Program-made: the position numbers and the translations under genes | Notes under the pieces: model-generated | Database searches by the model: none | What the model saw: only the letters and a program-made list of their open reading frames with translations | What the model was told of the DNA's origin: nothing | Shown here: positions 1-9,147 of the stretch, piece after piece | Layout: every line of letters starts with the position of its first letter | Numbering within the stretch: the first letter of the stretch is position 1 | DNA from: Streptomyces camponoticapitis | GTDB lineage: Bacteria; Actinomycetota; Actinomycetes; Streptomycetales; Streptomycetaceae | Direction: 5' to 3' | Assembly (NCBI RefSeq): GCF_014646115.1 | Contig: NZ_BMMV01000009.1 | Coordinates: 1-64,000, forward strand | DNA length: 64,000 bases

Positions 1-47
1 GACAGTTCATGGCGACGTATCACGACACCATGATCCACCAGCGGTGA
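1..47 (+). CDS. C-terminal end of an unidentified protein (partial)
   Basis: The window opens inside a reading frame that ends at a TGA at 45-47. The visible tail reads QFMATYHDTMIHQR. It is too short to assign to a family. A 19-bp perfect inverted repeat starts 31 bases after the stop, as expected for the end of a transcription unit, which supports this as a real gene end. Confidence 0.5.
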   Translation, partial: QFMATYHDTMIHQR

Positions 48-77
48 TCATTTGAAGACACTGCCTAGCTCTCTTCG

Positions 78-121
78 AACACCGAACGGGCCGCCCCGCG
101 TTGGGCGGCCCGTTCGGTGTT
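78..121 (+). terminator. Strong stem-loop terminator
   Basis: The 19-base arms at 78-96 and 103-121 are perfectly complementary around the six-base loop CGCGTT. There is no long T tract, which is usual for Streptomyces terminators. It separates the truncated upstream gene from the ABC exporter operon. Confidence 0.85.
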
Positions 122-219
122 GGAAGCGGAACCTCCGGTAGGGGCAGGACATTTGTCCCGGCCGAGTCCGTACATGCGCATCTGCCGGAGGACCGCCCCC
201 TCTCCGTAGCGTCATCGGC

Positions 220-1230
220 ATGAGACAGCCCATGGCAACAGCACCAGTCACGCCGGCGGATCCCGCGAGCGGGACCGCACCCGCGGTGAGCATCGAAGGG
301 GCGGTCAAGTCCTTCGGCGCCGTACGCGCGGTGGCCGGCCTCGACCTCGGCATCGCACGCGGCGAGACCCTCGCACTCCTCGGACGCAACGGCGCGGGCA
401 AGTCCACCACCCTCAACCTGCTGCTCGGCCTCGACGAGCCCGACAGCGGACACGTCCGTCTCTTCGGCGAGACCCCCGAGCGCGCGGTCGGATCGGGCCG
501 GGTGGGCGCGATGCTCCAGGACGGGGGGCCGGTCCGCCGTACGACGGTGCGCGAGCTCGTCTCGTTCGTCGCGAGCACCTATCCGCGCCCGCTGCCCGTC
601 TCCGAGGCCCTGCACCTCGCCGGGCTCACCGAACTCGCCGCCCGCCGCGTCGACAAGCTCTCCGGCGGGCAGTGGCAGCGCGTCCGCTTCGCCGTCGCCC
701 TCGCGGGCAACCCCGAGCTGATCGTCCTCGACGAACCGACGGCGGCCCTCGACGTGGAGGCCAGGCGCGCGTTCTGGACCTCCATGCGCGCCTACGCCCG
801 GCGGGGCAACACCGTCCTGTTCTCCACGCACCACATGGAGGAGGCCGACGACAACGCCGACCGGATCGTCGTCATCGACCACGGCCGGATCGTCGCCGAC
901 GGCAGCGGTGAGCGCGTCAAGCGCGCGGTCGGCGGGCATCTCGTCGCCTTCGACCTGGCGGGCCGTGGCACGGAAGGACTCGGGACGCTGCCGGGTGTCG
1001 TCTCGGTGGAGATACGGGGCGACCGGGCCCGGCTTCGTACGGACGACTCCGACGCGACCGTCATGGCGCTGGTCGGCCTCGGCATGGTCAGGAATCTGGA
1101 AGTCGCCCACGCCACGCTGGAGGACGCCTTCCTCGCGCTGACCGGCACCGATTCGACGGCCGCGGAGCCGGCAGAGGCGGCAGCCAGGACCACGACCAAC
1201 GTGACGAACGCGACGAAGGAGACGGTGTGA
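220..1230 (+). CDS. ABC transporter ATP-binding protein
   Basis: This is the nucleotide-binding subunit of an ABC-2 type exporter. The 336 residues carry Walker A GRNGAGKST near residue 55, signature LSGGQWQRV near 147, Walker B LIVLDEP near 166 and the switch histidine STHH near 202. The last 100 or so residues match the DrrA/CcmA-type C-terminal extension. The start is uncertain: ATG 220 has no clear ribosome site and lies 8 bases after a -10-like TAGCGT, so a leaderless message is possible; ATG 232 is the alternative. The stop overlaps the permease start. The substrate is unknown; the adjacent two-component genes suggest a drug- or envelope-stress-responsive efflux unit. Confidence 0.93.
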   Translation: MRQPMATAPVTPADPASGTAPAVSIEGAVKSFGAVRAVAGLDLGIARGETLALLGRNGAGKSTTLNLLLGLDEPDSGHVRLFGETPERAVGSGRVGAMLQDGGPVRRTTVRELVSFVASTYPRPLPVSEALHLAGLTELAARRVDKLSGGQWQRVRFAVALAGNPELIVLDEPTAALDVEARRAFWTSMRAYARRGNTVLFSTHHMEEADDNADRIVVIDHGRIVADGSGERVKRAVGGHLVAFDLAGRGTEGLGTLPGVVSVEIRGDRARLRTDDSDATVMALVGLGMVRNLEVAHATLEDAFLALTGTDSTAAEPAEAAARTTTNVTNATKETV

Positions 1231-1955
1231 TGCTGGAGTACGTCCGACTCGAAGTCCGCCGGACACTGCGCGACCCCGGATTCGTGATCTTCAGCGCCGG
1301 GATGCCCGTGCTGATGTATCTGCTGTTCACCAACCTCGGCGCCGCCGACGACGGCGGCAACGCCTGGAAGACGACCGCCATGGTCGGCATGGCCGCCTAC
1401 GGCGCGCTCGGCGCGGCCGTCAGTGTCGGCAGCGGCATCGCCGAGGACCGTTCGCTCGGCTGGCTGCGCCAGCTCCGCATCACACCCATGCGGCCCCGCC
1501 AGGTCGTACTCGGCCGCGCGGTTACCAGCTCGGTGACCGTCCTGCCCGCGATCCTGGCGGTACTGACGGCCGGCGCGGTGTCCAACGGCGTACGGCTCCA
1601 CGCCTGGCAGTGGGCGGTCCTGGTCCTGGTCCTGTGGGCGGGCACACTGCCGTTCACGCTGCTGGGGATCGGCAACGGCTACCGCCTCTCCGCGCAGAGC
1701 GCCGGAGTGGTCAACACGGGGGCCCTGATGGGCCTGGCGGTCATCGGCGGGCTCTGGTTCCCCATCGAGGCGTTCCCCGAGTGGCTGCGGACCCTCGCCG
1801 AGTACACACCCGCCCATGGCTTCGCCGAACTCGGCTGGGCCACCACCGAGGGCCACGCGCCAGGGACGGCGACCGTCGCCGTAATCCTGGGGTGGCTGGC
1901 GGCGTTCGGTTCGTACGCTGTGATGTCCTACCGGAAATCCGCGAGGACGGTATGA
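1230..1955 (+). CDS. ABC-2 type transporter permease
   Basis: This is the membrane subunit that pairs with the preceding ATPase. The 241 residues contain about six hydrophobic segments, starting with VIFSAGMPVLMYLLF near residue 25, in the arrangement of ABC-2 (DrrB-like) permeases. The ATG overlaps the ATPase stop as TGATG; a GTG one codon earlier is also possible. The stop overlaps the kinase start as ATGA, so all four genes of the unit are translationally coupled. Length is normal for the family. Confidence 0.9.
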   Translation: MLEYVRLEVRRTLRDPGFVIFSAGMPVLMYLLFTNLGAADDGGNAWKTTAMVGMAAYGALGAAVSVGSGIAEDRSLGWLRQLRITPMRPRQVVLGRAVTSSVTVLPAILAVLTAGAVSNGVRLHAWQWAVLVLVLWAGTLPFTLLGIGNGYRLSAQSAGVVNTGALMGLAVIGGLWFPIEAFPEWLRTLAEYTPAHGFAELGWATTEGHAPGTATVAVILGWLAAFGSYAVMSYRKSARTV

Positions 1956-3166
1956 GCGACAAACCGAAGAGAACTGGTTGCGGGCGCCACCGGCCGGGAC
2001 CGGCCTCCGGCTTCGCCATGCTGCCGTGGCTGCTGCTGGGCCTCGGCTCCCTCTCCAACCTCGTGCAGGGCGACACCCCGAGCCCCTGGCTCGGCGGCGC
2101 GGGTCTGCTGGTCTTCAACACCCTCTACATCCAGGTGGTGTTCCGGGCGTTCGACCCGGTGCGGCGACGCGGTCCGGGCACCTGGTGGTCGCTCGGGGGG
2201 ATGGCCGTGATGACGTTCGGCCTCGGCGGCGCGTACGGCGGCAGCTGGCTGCTGTTCTTCCCGCTGTTCGGGCTCGCCTGCGGCACCGTGCTGCGCGGGC
2301 GCTCCCTCGCCGTGGTCGGCGTACCGCTGACGCTGGTGGTCGCGGTCGTCGCGGCGGTCCACGACGGCTGGGGCGCGATCGCCATCGCGTACGCCACGAT
2401 CATGTCGATGCTGGTCACGGCCGCGATCCTGGCCCTGACCGAGACGATCATGGAGCTGCGCGCCACCCGGCAGGAGCTGGCGCGCTCGGCGGTCGAGGAG
2501 GAGCGGCTGCGGTTCTCGCGCGACCTGCACGACCTGCTCGGCCACACCCTGTCGGTGATCGTGGTGAAGTCGGAGGCCGCGCGCCGGCTCGCGCCGCGCG
2601 ACATGGACGGTGCGCTGGCGCAGATCACCGACATCGAGTCCGTCGGCCGGCAGGCGCTGACCGAGATCCGCGAGGCCGTCACCGGCTACCGCGACAGCAG
2701 CCTCTCGACCGAGCTGGACCGGGCGCGCTCGGGTCTGACCGCCGCCGGGATCGAGCCCGTCGTACGGCAGTCGGGGCCGCCGCTGGGGCCGCGTACGGAG
2801 GCGCTGCTGGGCTGGGTCGTACGGGAGGCCGTCACCAACGCCGTACGGCACAGCGGGGCGAGCCAGTGCGAGATCACGGTGGACGGCGCGCCCGAACAGG
2901 TCCGGCTGGTGATCACGGACAACGGCCGCGGCGTACGCTCTGGACCGGCCGACGACGTGGGCGGCGGTACGCGTGGCACGGGCACGGGGCTGAAGGGGCT
3001 CACCGAACGGCTGGCGGTGGCGGGCGGTTCGCTCGAAGCGGGGCCCGCGGGTCCGGCGGGGCGCGGCTTCCGGGTGACGGCCGTGCTTCCGGTGGATCCC
3101 GGGGCGGACGTGCCGGCGACAGCGACAGCGACATATTCACCGACGGAATCGGGGCAGCCGGCATGA
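1952..3166 (+). CDS. NarL-type sensor histidine kinase
   Basis: A membrane sensor kinase of the HisKA_3 class (DesK/NarX-like), 404 residues. The N-terminal 130 or so residues form several transmembrane helices with almost no extracellular domain. The phospho-acceptor is the histidine of DLHDLLGHTLS near residue 193, and the HATPase domain shows AVTNAVRHSGAS and DNGRG. The ATG at 1952 overlaps the permease stop; a longer in-frame extension is only an overlap artefact. The small sensor region and the transporter context fit an intramembrane-sensing kinase that controls its own exporter, as in BceS-like systems. That role is inference. Confidence 0.92.
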   Translation: MSDKPKRTGCGRHRPGPASGFAMLPWLLLGLGSLSNLVQGDTPSPWLGGAGLLVFNTLYIQVVFRAFDPVRRRGPGTWWSLGGMAVMTFGLGGAYGGSWLLFFPLFGLACGTVLRGRSLAVVGVPLTLVVAVVAAVHDGWGAIAIAYATIMSMLVTAAILALTETIMELRATRQELARSAVEEERLRFSRDLHDLLGHTLSVIVVKSEAARRLAPRDMDGALAQITDIESVGRQALTEIREAVTGYRDSSLSTELDRARSGLTAAGIEPVVRQSGPPLGPRTEALLGWVVREAVTNAVRHSGASQCEITVDGAPEQVRLVITDNGRGVRSGPADDVGGGTRGTGTGLKGLTERLAVAGGSLEAGPAGPAGRGFRVTAVLPVDPGADVPATATATYSPTESGQPA

Positions 3167-3768
3167 TCAGAGTCCTTCTCGCCGAGGACCAGGGCATGAT
3201 GCGCGGCGCCCTCGCGCTGCTGCTCGGCATGGAGAGGGACATCGAAGTGGTCGCCCAGGTGTCCACCGGGGACACCATCGTCGCCACCGCGCTCACCACC
3301 CGCCCCGACGTGGCGCTGCTCGACATCGAACTCCCCGGCCTCAGCGGTCTCGACGCCGCCGCCGACCTGCGCGAGGAGGTGCCCGACTGCCGGGTACTGA
3401 TCCTCACCACCTTCGGCAGACCCGGCTATCTGCGCCGGGCCATGGAGGCGGGAGCCGCCGGTTTCCTGGTCAAGGACGGGCCCGTGGAGGAGCTGGCCGA
3501 GGCGATCCGGCGGGTGCTCGCCGGTGAGACCGTGATCGATCCGGCGCTGGCCGCCGCCGCGCTGAGCGCGGGACCGAGCCCGCTGACCGCGCGCGAGCGG
3601 GACGCGCTGAACGCCTCCGTGGACGGGGCGACCGTCGCCGACATCGCGCAGAAGCTGCGGCTGTCCGAGTCGACGGTGCGGAACTATCTCTCGTCGGCCA
3701 TCGGCAAGACCCACACCCGTAACCGCATGGAGGCCGTACGCGCGGCCCGCCGGCAGGGCTGGCTCTGA
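3163..3768 (+). CDS. LuxR-family response regulator
   Basis: Partner of the preceding kinase, 201 residues. The receiver domain starts MIRVLLAEDQ, has the phospho-accepting Asp54 in LLDIELPG and the conserved Lys in FLVKDG near residue 104. The C-terminal helix-turn-helix (PLTAREREAL-like start, then SESTVRNYLSSAI) is of the LuxR/FixJ type. The ATG overlaps the kinase stop by four bases. It probably activates the ABC exporter operon in which it lies. Confidence 0.95.
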   Translation: MIRVLLAEDQGMMRGALALLLGMERDIEVVAQVSTGDTIVATALTTRPDVALLDIELPGLSGLDAAADLREEVPDCRVLILTTFGRPGYLRRAMEAGAAGFLVKDGPVEELAEAIRRVLAGETVIDPALAAAALSAGPSPLTARERDALNASVDGATVADIAQKLRLSESTVRNYLSSAIGKTHTRNRMEAVRAARRQGWL

Positions 3769-3792
3769 CCGTCGGGACCGGCTCCCGCCGCG

Positions 3793-5259
3793 TTACGTGT
3801 CCGAGTGGCGCGGCAGCCAGAAGGCCATCAGCACCGCCGCGACGAGCAGCAGCCCCGAGCCGGTCCGGAAGGCCAGCGCGTACCCCTCGGTCAGCGCCGT
3901 CGCACCCGTCCCGTGGGACGTCCGCGCCGCCGCGACCGTCGAGAGGATCGCGAGGCCGATGGCCCCGCCCATGGTCCGCGAGGTGTTCACCAGGCCGGAG
4001 ACGAGACCGGCTTCGCCGGGTGCCGCGCTGCCCGTGGCGAGGGCGGCGAGCGGGGTCATGGCCAGGCCGGCGCCGGCCATCATCAGGATGCCGGGTCCCA
4101 GGATCGTCCTGAGGAAGGTGCCGTCGGCGGTCATCATCGACTGCCAGCCGAATCCGACCGATCCCACGAACGCGCCGAGGACGGCGACATGCCGGGCACC
4201 GATACGCCGCATCAGCAGGGGCGCCAGCTTCGAGCCGAGGACGACACTGAGCGAACTCGGTATCAGCGCGAGGCCCGCTTCCAGGGGCGTGTAGCCGAGG
4301 ACGTTCTGGGCGTAGACGGTCATGAAGAACCACATCGCGAACGACGCCGAACCGGTCACCAGCATCCCCGCATTGGCCCCCGAGACCGCCCGTACGCGGA
4401 AGAGTCTCAGCGGCATCAGCGGTTCCCTCGTGCGCGCCTCCACCGCCAGGAAGGCCCCGAGCAGCAGCAGTCCGCCCAGCAGCGGCACGAGTGTCACGGC
4501 GGCTCCCCAGCCCGACTGCTCGGTCTGCACGATGCCGTAGGCGAGGACGGCGAGACCGCCGGTGACCAGGACGGCGCCCGGCAGGTCCAGCCTGCGCCGC
4601 GCCTCCTTCGCCCGGCTCTCCGTCAGCCACACGACGGCGGCGACCAGGACCAGCGCTCCGGCGGGCACGTTGATCAGCAGCACCCAGCGCCAGGACAGCA
4701 GATCGGTGAGCACACCGCCGACGAGCCCGCCCGCAGCGCCACCGCCGGCGCCGACGGCCGCCCAGGTGGCTATGGCGCGCGTCCGCGCCGGTCCGGCCGG
4801 GACGGCGGCGGTCAGGATGGTGAGGGTCGCGGGAGCCAGTACGGCGGCGCCGAGGCCCTGCACGGCGCGGGCGGCGAGCAGTTGCCAGCCCTCCTGCGCG
4901 AGACCGCCGGCCAGGGACGCGGCGGTGAAGACACCGAGCCCGGTGAGGAACATCAGCTTGCGCCCGAAGATGTCGGCGGCGCGGCCGCCGAGGAGCATGA
5001 AGCCGGCGAAGGCGATCGAGTAGGCGTTGAGCACCCACTGGAGACCGGTGGTGCTGAGGCCCAGGTCGGTGCGCATCGAAGGCAGCGCGACGTTCACGAC
5101 GGAGACGTCGAGTACGACGAGGAACTGCCCGGCGCACGCGGCGAGGATGACGGCCCAGGTGCGCGTCGACCGCGCGCCGTCGGTGCCGGGCCCGCGCCCT
5201 CGCTCGAACGGGGGCTGGGGGTCGGACTCGGTTTCGGTGCCTGACGGGACATGGGCCAT
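3793..5259 (-). CDS. MFS drug exporter, EmrB/QacA (DHA2) type
   Basis: A 488-residue proton-coupled efflux protein with about 14 membrane helices. Family motifs include LDVSVVNVALPSM in helix 1, the loop motif GGRAADIFGRK near residue 92 and the helix-5 antiporter motif near GGVLTDLLSWRW. The soluble N-terminal 34 residues are Pro/Arg rich. It converges on the response-regulator gene with 24 bases between stops. An operator-like palindrome lies about 30 bases upstream of the start. No adjacent TetR or MarR regulator is present. The substrate cannot be told from sequence. Confidence 0.93.
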   Translation of the reverse strand: MAHVPSGTETESDPQPPFERGRGPGTDGARSTRTWAVILAACAGQFLVVLDVSVVNVALPSMRTDLGLSTTGLQWVLNAYSIAFAGFMLLGGRAADIFGRKLMFLTGLGVFTAASLAGGLAQEGWQLLAARAVQGLGAAVLAPATLTILTAAVPAGPARTRAIATWAAVGAGGGAAGGLVGGVLTDLLSWRWVLLINVPAGALVLVAAVVWLTESRAKEARRRLDLPGAVLVTGGLAVLAYGIVQTEQSGWGAAVTLVPLLGGLLLLGAFLAVEARTREPLMPLRLFRVRAVSGANAGMLVTGSASFAMWFFMTVYAQNVLGYTPLEAGLALIPSSLSVVLGSKLAPLLMRRIGARHVAVLGAFVGSVGFGWQSMMTADGTFLRTILGPGILMMAGAGLAMTPLAALATGSAAPGEAGLVSGLVNTSRTMGGAIGLAILSTVAAARTSHGTGATALTEGYALAFRTGSGLLLVAAVLMAFWLPRHSDT

Positions 5260-5289
5260 GGCGGTAATAGTCGCAGCCCTGCCCTTCCC

Positions 5290-5313
5290 CGTACATCGGG
5301 ATATCGACGTACG
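5290..5313. promoter_or_regulatory. Operator-like imperfect palindrome upstream of MFS gene
   Basis: A 24-bp sequence with CGTAC at one end and GTACG at the other; 18 of 24 positions are symmetric. It lies 31 bases upstream of the minus-strand MFS start, where TetR- or MarR-family repressors of such pumps commonly bind. No regulator is encoded next door, so the binding protein is unknown. Confidence 0.35.
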
Positions 5314-5542
5314 GGCGCCGGGCCACAGGACCTAGGGCGTCTTCAAAGTAGCGCCGTCCGCCCGCAGGGAGGGGCCCGCGGCGGCTGGTGGGCGGGGGGG
5401 GCGGACGGGGGCGGGATCAGGATCCTGTCAGGGCCAGGAATACCGGGGCGACCGGGAAGCGTTCAACCTCCATCTACTTAGTGGCCTCAAGCATCCTTTT
5501 TGCTGGCCTTATCCACTCTTCGCCTGCCTGGAGGCCCCACCT

Positions 5543-7069
5543 ATGCCACAAGCGACGCCCGACCACCACACCGGCACCGGCCCCCTTCCCGGGGCCGCTT
5601 CGCGTAAGCGGGGAACCGGCGGCGTCGTCCCCGTACTCGCCTTCGCCGGCATCACCGTCGCCGTCATGCAGACGCTGCTCGTCCCGATCATCAAGGACCT
5701 GCCGGCACTGCTCCGCACCTCGCCCGACAACGCGACGTGGGTCATCACAGCGACCCTCCTCGCCGGCGCCGTGGCCACCCCGATCATGGGGCGGCTCGGC
5801 GATCTCTACGGCAAGCGCCGGATGCTGCTCGCGAGTCTGGCCGTCATGGTCCTCGGCTCGCTGATCTGCGCGTTCACCGACGAGCTGACGGTGATGATCG
5901 TCGGCCGCGCCCTCCAGGGCTTCGCGATGGGCGCGATACCGCTGGGTATCGGCATCATGCGTGACGAGCTGCCCCGCGAGAAGCTCCCCTCGGCGATGGC
6001 CCTGATGAGTTCGTCGATCGGGGTCGGCGGCGGTCTCGCCCTGCCCGGCGCCGCGCTCGTCGCCCAGCACGCCGACTGGCACACACTCTTCTTCGGCGCC
6101 GCCGGCCTCGGCGTGCTGTCGATGCTGCTGACCGTCCTCACCGTCCCGGAGAGCTCCGTACGGGCCGGCGGCAAGTTCGACTGGTTCGGCGCGCTCGGAC
6201 TCTCCGCGGGCCTCGTCGCCCTGCTGCTGCCGGTCACCAAGGGCAGCACCTGGGGCTGGACCTCGCCCACCACGCTCGGGCTCTTCGGCGTGGCCGTCGT
6301 GGTCCTCGGACTGTGGGGCTTCATGGAGCTGCGGCTCAAGGCCCCGCTCGTCGACCTCCGCACCAGCGCACGCCGTGAGGTGCTGGTCACCAACCTCGTC
6401 TCGGTCATGGTCGGCGTCGCGTTCTACGCGGTGTCGCTGATCCTCCCGCAGCTGCTCCAGCTCCCGACGTCGACCGGCTACGGACTCGGTCAGTCGATGG
6501 TCGTCGCGGGCCTGTGCGTCGCCCCGCTCGGACTGACGATGATGCTCGTGGCCCCGGTGTACGCCCGGATCTCGGCGCGGAGCGGTCCGAAGGTCTCGCT
6601 GATGGTCGGTATGGCCGTCATCGCGATCGGCTACGGCGCCGGGCTGGTCATGATGAGCGCCGCCTGGCAGACCGTCGTCATCTCGATGGTCCTCGGCGCG
6701 GGCATCGGTCTCGCGTACTCCTCGCTGCCCGCCCTGATCGTCGGCGCCGTCGACCCGTCGGAGACCGGCGCGGCCAACGGGCTGAACACGCTGGCGCGTT
6801 CGATCGGTACGTCCGTCTCCAGCGCCGTCATCGGCATGGTCCTGGCGCGTACGGCGATTGGTACGGGTCCCGCGGCGGTGCCCAGCCTGCACGGCTTCCG
6901 TATCTCGTTCGTGATCGCCACGGCCGCCGTGCTCGGCGGTCTGGCCCTGGCGACGTTGCTGCCGTCCCACAAGGCCTCGGCCCGCACGGAGTTGCTGGCC
7001 AGCAGCGAGGGCGACGCCGAGGCGGACGCCGGCCAGGCCGCGTCGCCCCGGGCGGCGGTCCGGTCGTAG
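5543..7069 (+). CDS. MFS transporter, DHA2-like
   Basis: A 508-residue major facilitator protein with about 14 hydrophobic helices. It has the loop motif MGRLGDLYGKRRM near residue 82 and a polar C-terminal tail. It is divergent from the preceding MFS gene but clearly different in sequence (AVMQTLLVPIIKDLP in place of LDVSVVNVALPSM in helix 1), so the two are not a recent duplication. The ATG is preceded by TGGAGG at a usable distance. The substrate is unknown. Confidence 0.92.
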   Translation: MPQATPDHHTGTGPLPGAASRKRGTGGVVPVLAFAGITVAVMQTLLVPIIKDLPALLRTSPDNATWVITATLLAGAVATPIMGRLGDLYGKRRMLLASLAVMVLGSLICAFTDELTVMIVGRALQGFAMGAIPLGIGIMRDELPREKLPSAMALMSSSIGVGGGLALPGAALVAQHADWHTLFFGAAGLGVLSMLLTVLTVPESSVRAGGKFDWFGALGLSAGLVALLLPVTKGSTWGWTSPTTLGLFGVAVVVLGLWGFMELRLKAPLVDLRTSARREVLVTNLVSVMVGVAFYAVSLILPQLLQLPTSTGYGLGQSMVVAGLCVAPLGLTMMLVAPVYARISARSGPKVSLMVGMAVIAIGYGAGLVMMSAAWQTVVISMVLGAGIGLAYSSLPALIVGAVDPSETGAANGLNTLARSIGTSVSSAVIGMVLARTAIGTGPAAVPSLHGFRISFVIATAAVLGGLALATLLPSHKASARTELLASSEGDAEADAGQAASPRAAVRS

Positions 7070-7173
7070 GGCGTGTCGGCGCGCGGGAGGGCGTACGGCA
7101 GCATGGGCGACCGTGCCCCGTACGCCTACGGCGCGCACGCCACGCCGCCGCACGCCCACGCAGGAGGAACCGC

Positions 7174-7836
7174 ATGACCGCCGGGACCGCCCCAGCCCCC
7201 GCCCCGTCCCCCGACGTCCTCGCGGCCTTCGAGGGCGCCAAGGGCTTCATGCCGACCGGTGAGGGGCTCGCGCTGTACGCCGCCGCCACCGAGGCCGCCG
7301 CGCTGGGGCTGCCGCTGCTGGAGGTCGGCACGTACTGCGGCCGTTCCACGATCCTGCTCGCCGACGCAGCCCGCGCCGCCGGTGTCACGGCCCTCACCGT
7401 CGACCACCACCGCGGCAGCGAGGAGCAGCAGCCCGGCTGGGAGTACCACGACCCGGCGGTCGTCGACCCCGTGGTCGGCCGGATGGACACCCTGCTGTCC
7501 TTCCGCCGCACGCTCCACGCGGCCGGTCTCGAAGACCATGTCGTGGCGATCATCGGCCGCTCCCCGCAGGTGGCCGCCGTCTGGGGCGGGCCGCTTGGCC
7601 TGGTCTTCATCGACGGCGGGCACACCGACGAGCACGCCAACGGCGACTACGAGGGCTGGGCGCCGCATCTCGCCGAGGGCGGGCTGCTGGTGGTCCACGA
7701 CGTGTTCCCGGACCCGGCGGACGGCGGCCAGGCACCGTACCGGATCTGGCTGCGGGCGCTGGCGTCCGGAGCGTTCGCCGAGGTCCGGACGTGTGAGTCG
7801 CTTCGTGTTCTGCGACGTACCGGCGCAGGAACCTGA
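7174..7836 (+). CDS. Class I SAM-dependent methyltransferase
   Basis: A 220-residue protein of the Methyltransf_24 / CmcI-like type. The SAM-binding glycine-rich loop is LLEVGTYCGRSTILL near residue 48. The sequence LVFIDGGHTDEHA near 145 resembles the family metal/substrate region, and VVHDVFPDP follows. The ATG was chosen because AGGAGG ends seven bases before it. The longer open frame upstream overlaps the MFS gene and is not coding. The substrate is unknown. Confidence 0.88.
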   Translation: MTAGTAPAPAPSPDVLAAFEGAKGFMPTGEGLALYAAATEAAALGLPLLEVGTYCGRSTILLADAARAAGVTALTVDHHRGSEEQQPGWEYHDPAVVDPVVGRMDTLLSFRRTLHAAGLEDHVVAIIGRSPQVAAVWGGPLGLVFIDGGHTDEHANGDYEGWAPHLAEGGLLVVHDVFPDPADGGQAPYRIWLRALASGAFAEVRTCESLRVLRRTGAGT

Positions 7837-7867
7837 CGCTCCGTCCCCCACGGACTAGCATCGCCGC

Positions 7868-8848
7868 GTGTCGTACGACGAAAGCCCCTCCCCCGCCCCC
7901 CGCCGGACCTCGCGGACCACTCTGACCATCGCGATCGCGGCCCTGGTGCCCGGCGCCTTCGCCGGGTGGCTGATCTGGCAGGCCACGGGCGGGTCCGACG
8001 ACGGGGGCCCGGCGCGGAACACGAGCGCGTCCTCCCCCTCCGCCGGCTCGGGCGAGGGCCTCGGCTCCCCCGGCCCCGAGCCGAGGCCCGCCCCTTCGGA
8101 CTCGCCGTCCCCGTCAAAGCCGGCGCCGGGCGACGACGGCGCTCCGGGGGACGCTCGGCCCGCTCCGGGCGAGGGGCCGCTCGCGGGGCGCGTCGTCGTC
8201 ATCGACCCCGGGCACAACCCGGGCAACTTCAAGCACACCGCCGAGATCAACAAGCTCGTGGACATCGGAACCAACCGCAAGGAATGCGACACCACGGGCA
8301 CCGCGGGCAACTCCGGTTACACGGAGGCCGAATTCACCGCCGATGTTTCACAGCGCCTCCGCACTCTCCTCCGTAAAGAGGGCGCGACGGTGAAACTCAC
8401 TCACGAGAACGACCGCGCGTGGGGACCGTGTGTCGACGAGCGCGCGGAAATCGGCAACAAGGCCAAGGCCGATGCCGTCATCTCCATCCACGCGGACGGC
8501 TCGGCCGTCGGCAACCGGGGCTTCCATGTCATCCTTCCCGCACTGGTGAAGTCGGGCGGAGCGGACACCACAAAGATCGTGGCCCCCTCGCGCGATCTCG
8601 GCGAACGCGTCGCGGGCAATTTCGTACGCACGACCGGAAGCGCTCCCTCCAATTACCTCGGCGACGACACGGGACTCGATGTCCGCGACGACCTCGGCGG
8701 ACTCAATCTGTCGACCGTGCCGAAGGTGTTCATCGAGTGCGGCAACATGCGCGACTCCAAGGACATCGCCCTGTTGACGAGCGCCGAGTGGCGCCAGAAG
8801 GCCGCGCAGGGAATGGCGGACGGCATCAGCGGTTTCCTCAAGCGATAG
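7868..8848 (+). CDS. N-acetylmuramoyl-L-alanine amidase (Amidase_3)
   Basis: A zinc amidase that cleaves the lactoyl-alanine bond of peptidoglycan outside the membrane. Residues about 17-37 form a single N-terminal membrane helix. A Pro/Ser-rich linker runs to about 105, then the Amidase_3 domain begins with VVIDPGHNPGN, giving the first zinc histidine. Other family residues are the Glu in TEAEFTADV, HADG, and the catalytic Glu in VFIECGNMRD near the end. The GTG start lies 32 bases after the methyltransferase stop, so they may be co-transcribed. Confidence 0.93.
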   Translation: MSYDESPSPAPRRTSRTTLTIAIAALVPGAFAGWLIWQATGGSDDGGPARNTSASSPSAGSGEGLGSPGPEPRPAPSDSPSPSKPAPGDDGAPGDARPAPGEGPLAGRVVVIDPGHNPGNFKHTAEINKLVDIGTNRKECDTTGTAGNSGYTEAEFTADVSQRLRTLLRKEGATVKLTHENDRAWGPCVDERAEIGNKAKADAVISIHADGSAVGNRGFHVILPALVKSGGADTTKIVAPSRDLGERVAGNFVRTTGSAPSNYLGDDTGLDVRDDLGGLNLSTVPKVFIECGNMRDSKDIALLTSAEWRQKAAQGMADGISGFLKR

Positions 8849-9147
8849 CCGTACGCCAGGAACAGTAGGCCCCACCGTCCGGGGAACGCAGCCCGAACAG
8901 CCGGAAACGGCAACGGATTCACAACGAAAAGACCACTGTCGATTCTTCGGCGCGCTCTCCCGCAACCGTTGGAGGGCTTGTTGTGGTCCCCTCATGAGGT
9001 GGCCCGGAACCGAGAAGACGACCCGCTCGGGCAGACGATAGATTCATCCGTACGATAGGGAGCCGCCCCCGAGCTTCGCACTCCGCACCGTCGCCCTCGC
9101 GCCGGTGGCGACCGCCCCGACGAGACGATCTACGAAGGACTTTTCAC

